A stretch of DNA of 8,450 nucleotides. Source: Victivallaceae bacterium. Its GTDB lineage: Bacteria > Verrucomicrobiota > Lentisphaeria > Victivallales > Victivallaceae. The translations under genes and the position numbers were made by a program. The stretch covers positions 1 through 8,450 of the forward strand of contig JAQUOK010000099.1 of assembly GCA_028717165.1 (NCBI GenBank), written 5' to 3'. The notes beneath the pieces were generated by a model. That model was given only the letters and a program-made list of their open reading frames with translations. It made no database searches and had not been told where the DNA came from. This document shows, one piece after another, positions 6,423 to 8,450 of the stretch; position 1 is the stretch's first letter, and each line of letters begins with the position of its first letter.

Positions 6423-6603
6423 ACAGAAAATCAAAGACAACGCTTCCGGGCCTAAATCGGCGGAAAGTGATGGTCAGAAAGTCGAGCAGCATTCCATCAA
6501 AGACCAGATCGAAGCGGACCGCTATCTGAACTCGAAACAGGCCATGAAGAATAAAAGTCTGGGAATAAGAATCAGTAAACTGTGTCCACCGGGAGGCGCG
6601 TAA
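6409..6603 (+). CDS. gpW-like head-tail joining protein
   Basis: A 64-aa protein immediately before the portal gene, where lambda has gpW. The core DGQKVEQHSIKDQIEADRYL (21-40) resembles the gpW pattern of a DG-x-x-V strand followed by a helix, with a basic segment and PPGG (60-63) near the end. In lambda, gpW joins the head after packaging and closes the portal for tail attachment. The N-terminal 20 residues are polar and probably disordered or helical. The start has GGAGGA (6395-6400) eight bases upstream and overlaps the methyltransferase end by 14 bases, so translation is likely coupled. The family call rests on size, position and a short motif, so an alternative small head protein is possible. 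Confidence 0.7.
   Translation: MSELEQKIKDNASGPKSAESDGQKVEQHSIKDQIEADRYLNSKQAMKNKSLGIRISKLCPPGGA
6591..6596 (+). promoter_or_regulatory. Ribosome binding site deciding the portal start at 6606
   Basis: GGGAGG lies nine bases before the GTG at 6606. An earlier in-frame GTG at 6582 has no such site upstream and would overlap the gpW-like gene by 22 bases, so 6606 is preferred. Confidence 0.6.
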
Positions 6604-6605
6604 TA

Positions 6606-8042
6606 GTGAAGCCAAACGGCAAATATCTTTACTATCCTGACGGCAGAAGGATGGAAATAAAAGCTTCGCCACGCCCGGCATTCAGGCCGCATGGGATTTC
6701 CGGCTGGAACCGGCAGGTGACGGCGCGGTTCGACGCTGCGCAGACTACGCATGACAACCGTCGTCACTGGGCTGCGGCCGGGAACCTGAGCGCCGATGCC
6801 GAGGCATCCCCTGTTGTCCGGCAAATTCTGCGCAACCGGGCTCGGTACGAGATTTCCAATAACTCGTATGCGAAAGGCATCGTCCTTACGCTGGCAAACG
6901 ACGTTATCGGTACCGGGCCGAGATTGCAGATGCTGACTTCGGATGACGTATTCAACCGCCGGATTGAACAGGATTTCATGCTGTGGTCAGCGGCGGTGCG
7001 GCTGCCGGAAAAACTCCGTACCATGCGGATGGCGAGGTGCCAGGACGGCGAAGCTTTCGGGATCATGGGGACGAACCCTAAAGTCCCGCACGAAATCCAG
7101 CTTGATCTGATGCTGCTTGAAGCAGATCAGGTTGCCAGCGGATTCGCTTTGAGCATGGATAAATATGAAGTCGACGGAATAATCATGGACAGTTTCGGCA
7201 ATCCTGACCTTTACCGGGTGCTGAAGTTCCACCCCGGCGGCGCTAGTTTCAGCCGTTATGACGATGCTGTGACTATTCCGGCGGAATCCATGCTGCACTG
7301 CTTTCGCGTGGATCGTCCCGGGCAGCATCGAGGAGTACCGGAAATGACTCCGGCTCTGCCGATTTTCTCGCAGCTGCGCCGCTTTACGCTGGCAGTGCTG
7401 ACGGCGGCCGAAGCAGCGGCCGATTTTTCCGGGATTCTCTATACGGACGCGCCGCCAAACGGCGAGGCTGACGAAGTCGATCCGATGGCACTGGTCGAAC
7501 TCGAGCGCAATATGCTCCTGACTATGCCCGGCGGCTGGAAAATGGCGCAGCTCGACCCCAAGCAACCGGCGACAACCTATGCGGAATACGTCGACAAACT
7601 GATTGACGAAGCGGTACGCTGCATCCTGATGCCGAGCAACATCGCCAAAGGAAATTCGAGCGGCTACAACTATGCCAGCGGCAGGCTCGACCACCAGGTT
7701 TATTTCAAGGCTATCCGGGTGGACCAGTCGTTTATCGCATCTGTGATTCTGGACAGGATTCTGCACTCCTGGCTGCGGGAATATTTCCTGCTGCATCCGG
7801 TATTCGAAATGAATTATCGCTATCCGCTGCCGCAGCACGCCTGGTTTTGGGACGGCAATTCGCACGTTGATCCGATGAAGGAAAGCCGGGCTCAGGATAT
7901 CCGGCTCAAAAATCATTCCACAAATTTGGCTTTGGAATATTCCCTCGCGGGCAGAGACTGGGAATCGGAACTCCGTCAGGCGGCGCGGGAAAAGAAGCTG
8001 ATGCAGGAACTCGGACTGACCGATTCGGACATAAAAATTTAA
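6606..8042 (+). CDS. Phage portal protein, lambda type
   Basis: A 478-aa protein (GTG start) forming the dodecameric ring at the head vertex through which DNA is pumped by the terminase. Features typical of lambda gpB-like portals are visible. The early helix RNRARYEISNNSYAKGI (76-92) is followed by a VIGTG turn (100-104). FRVDRPGQHRGVP lies at 233-245, the YNYASGRLDHQVYF segment at 354-367, and WFWDGNSHVDPMKE at 413-426. Length is close to the family norm. The C-terminal 30 residues are charged and helical. It starts two bases after the gpW-like gene stop and is followed 25 bases later by the protease gene, the usual order in lambda-like head modules. Starting at the GTG at 6582 instead would add eight residues. 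Confidence 0.92.
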   Translation: MKPNGKYLYYPDGRRMEIKASPRPAFRPHGISGWNRQVTARFDAAQTTHDNRRHWAAAGNLSADAEASPVVRQILRNRARYEISNNSYAKGIVLTLANDVIGTGPRLQMLTSDDVFNRRIEQDFMLWSAAVRLPEKLRTMRMARCQDGEAFGIMGTNPKVPHEIQLDLMLLEADQVASGFALSMDKYEVDGIIMDSFGNPDLYRVLKFHPGGASFSRYDDAVTIPAESMLHCFRVDRPGQHRGVPEMTPALPIFSQLRRFTLAVLTAAEAAADFSGILYTDAPPNGEADEVDPMALVELERNMLLTMPGGWKMAQLDPKQPATTYAEYVDKLIDEAVRCILMPSNIAKGNSSGYNYASGRLDHQVYFKAIRVDQSFIASVILDRILHSWLREYFLLHPVFEMNYRYPLPQHAWFWDGNSHVDPMKESRAQDIRLKNHSTNLALEYSLAGRDWESELRQAAREKKLMQELGLTDSDIKI

Positions 8043-8067
8043 CCCTTAACAACAAAAGGAAAAGCAA

Positions 8068-8450
8068 ATGGGTACAGAATTTCTCATTATCGAAGCTGCC
8101 GCTGACAACGGCAATTCAAAAGTAGTAGGACTCGCTTACAGCGGCGGCAAAATGAAGCTCCCCGGCTGGAAATATCCGGTAGTGGTAGATCTGGCGGGAA
8201 TGCAGATTCCGGAACAGGTGCCGCTCCTGGCTAACCATGAAAACAAGGTGGCGTCCAGGGTCGGGATGGTCGCGGCGAAAGTCGTAAACAACACGCTGGA
8301 AATCGAAGGCGATATCGTCGCCAAGGGAGAACAGGCGGACGACATCGTCGCCCAGGCCAAGGCCGGAGCCGACTGGCAGTTATCCATCGGCGCGGACGTT
8401 TCGGAATCGGAACTGGTCAAGGGCAAGCGCACCGTAAACGGTCAGGAACA
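8068..8450 (+). CDS. Prohead (head maturation) protease, N-terminal part
   Basis: The first 127 residues of a protein cut off by the window end. It resembles the HK97-type prohead protease family (U35): a histidine in LLANHENK (53-60; His57), an acid-containing strand LEIEGDIV (77-84), a helix DDIVAQAKAGAD (91-102) and a serine in WQLSIGADV (103-111; Ser106). His and Ser in these contexts match the catalytic residues of the family. The enzyme degrades scaffold and trims capsid proteins inside the prohead. Start: ATG at 8068 with AAAGGA (8055-8060) seven bases upstream. Whether the protein ends as a free protease or continues into a scaffold or capsid domain cannot be seen here. Function is well supported by the motifs and by its place after the portal gene. 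Confidence 0.82.
   Translation, partial: MGTEFLIIEAAADNGNSKVVGLAYSGGKMKLPGWKYPVVVDLAGMQIPEQVPLLANHENKVASRVGMVAAKVVNNTLEIEGDIVAKGEQADDIVAQAKAGADWQLSIGADVSESELVKGKRTVNGQE

Noticed and set aside
6987..7916. 309-codon antisense ORF inside the portal gene
   Set aside because: Its codons are exactly aligned with the portal codons. In that register a stop appears only where the sense gene uses TTA, CTA or TCA, which are rare here. The product has no motif and no ribosome site was found.
1..8450. CRISPR arrays, tRNA genes, insertion sequences or attachment sites
   Set aside because: No regularly spaced repeats, cloverleaf-like segment, transposase motif or flanking direct repeat was seen by reading; gaps between genes are at most 140 bases.

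Overview
The window is a piece of a tailed double-stranded DNA phage genome or prophage, covering the DNA-packaging and head-assembly module. All convincing genes are on the + strand, closely packed, with short overlaps and strong AGGAGG-type ribosome binding sites. Base composition is moderate. No host gene is present, so the host cannot be fixed from sequence. From memory, the style of the small HTH protein, the terminase and the gpW-like protein recalls prophages of Lentisphaerae/Planctomycetes-type bacteria, but this is a weak inference.

Layout. Positions 1-162 hold the C-terminal end of an unrecognised protein, followed by a 128-base gap. A ParB-domain/DNA adenine (or N4-cytosine) methyltransferase follows (291-1496). 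Next come a 144-aa protein of unknown function (1511-1945), a 70-aa helix-turn-helix-like protein that may be the small terminase (1933-2145), and the large terminase subunit (2132-4471). After a 140-base gap there is a 33-aa small ORF (4612-4713), coupled by a TAATG junction to a 569-aa C5-cytosine methyltransferase (4713-6422). The module resumes with a gpW-like head-tail joining protein (6409-6603), a lambda-type portal protein (6606-8042) and the start of a prohead protease (8068 to the window end).

How the genes fit together. The terminase cuts and pumps DNA through the portal into a prohead. The protease matures the prohead and the gpW-like protein completes the head-tail junction. The two methyltransferases use different chemistry and probably protect phage DNA from host restriction. 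The C5 methyltransferase and its small upstream ORF sit between terminase and gpW, where lambda has no extra gene, so they look like an inserted cassette.

Most notable observations. (1) A 192-codon ORF with a near-perfect ribosome binding site lies entirely inside the C5 methyltransferase gene in the +1 frame. Its C-terminal part resembles a phage protein family I recall, so this may be a real dual-coding region. (2) The small HTH protein and the N-terminus of the large terminase look like copies of the same domain, one free and one fused. (3) The target-recognition region of the C5 methyltransferase is built of degenerate repeated units.
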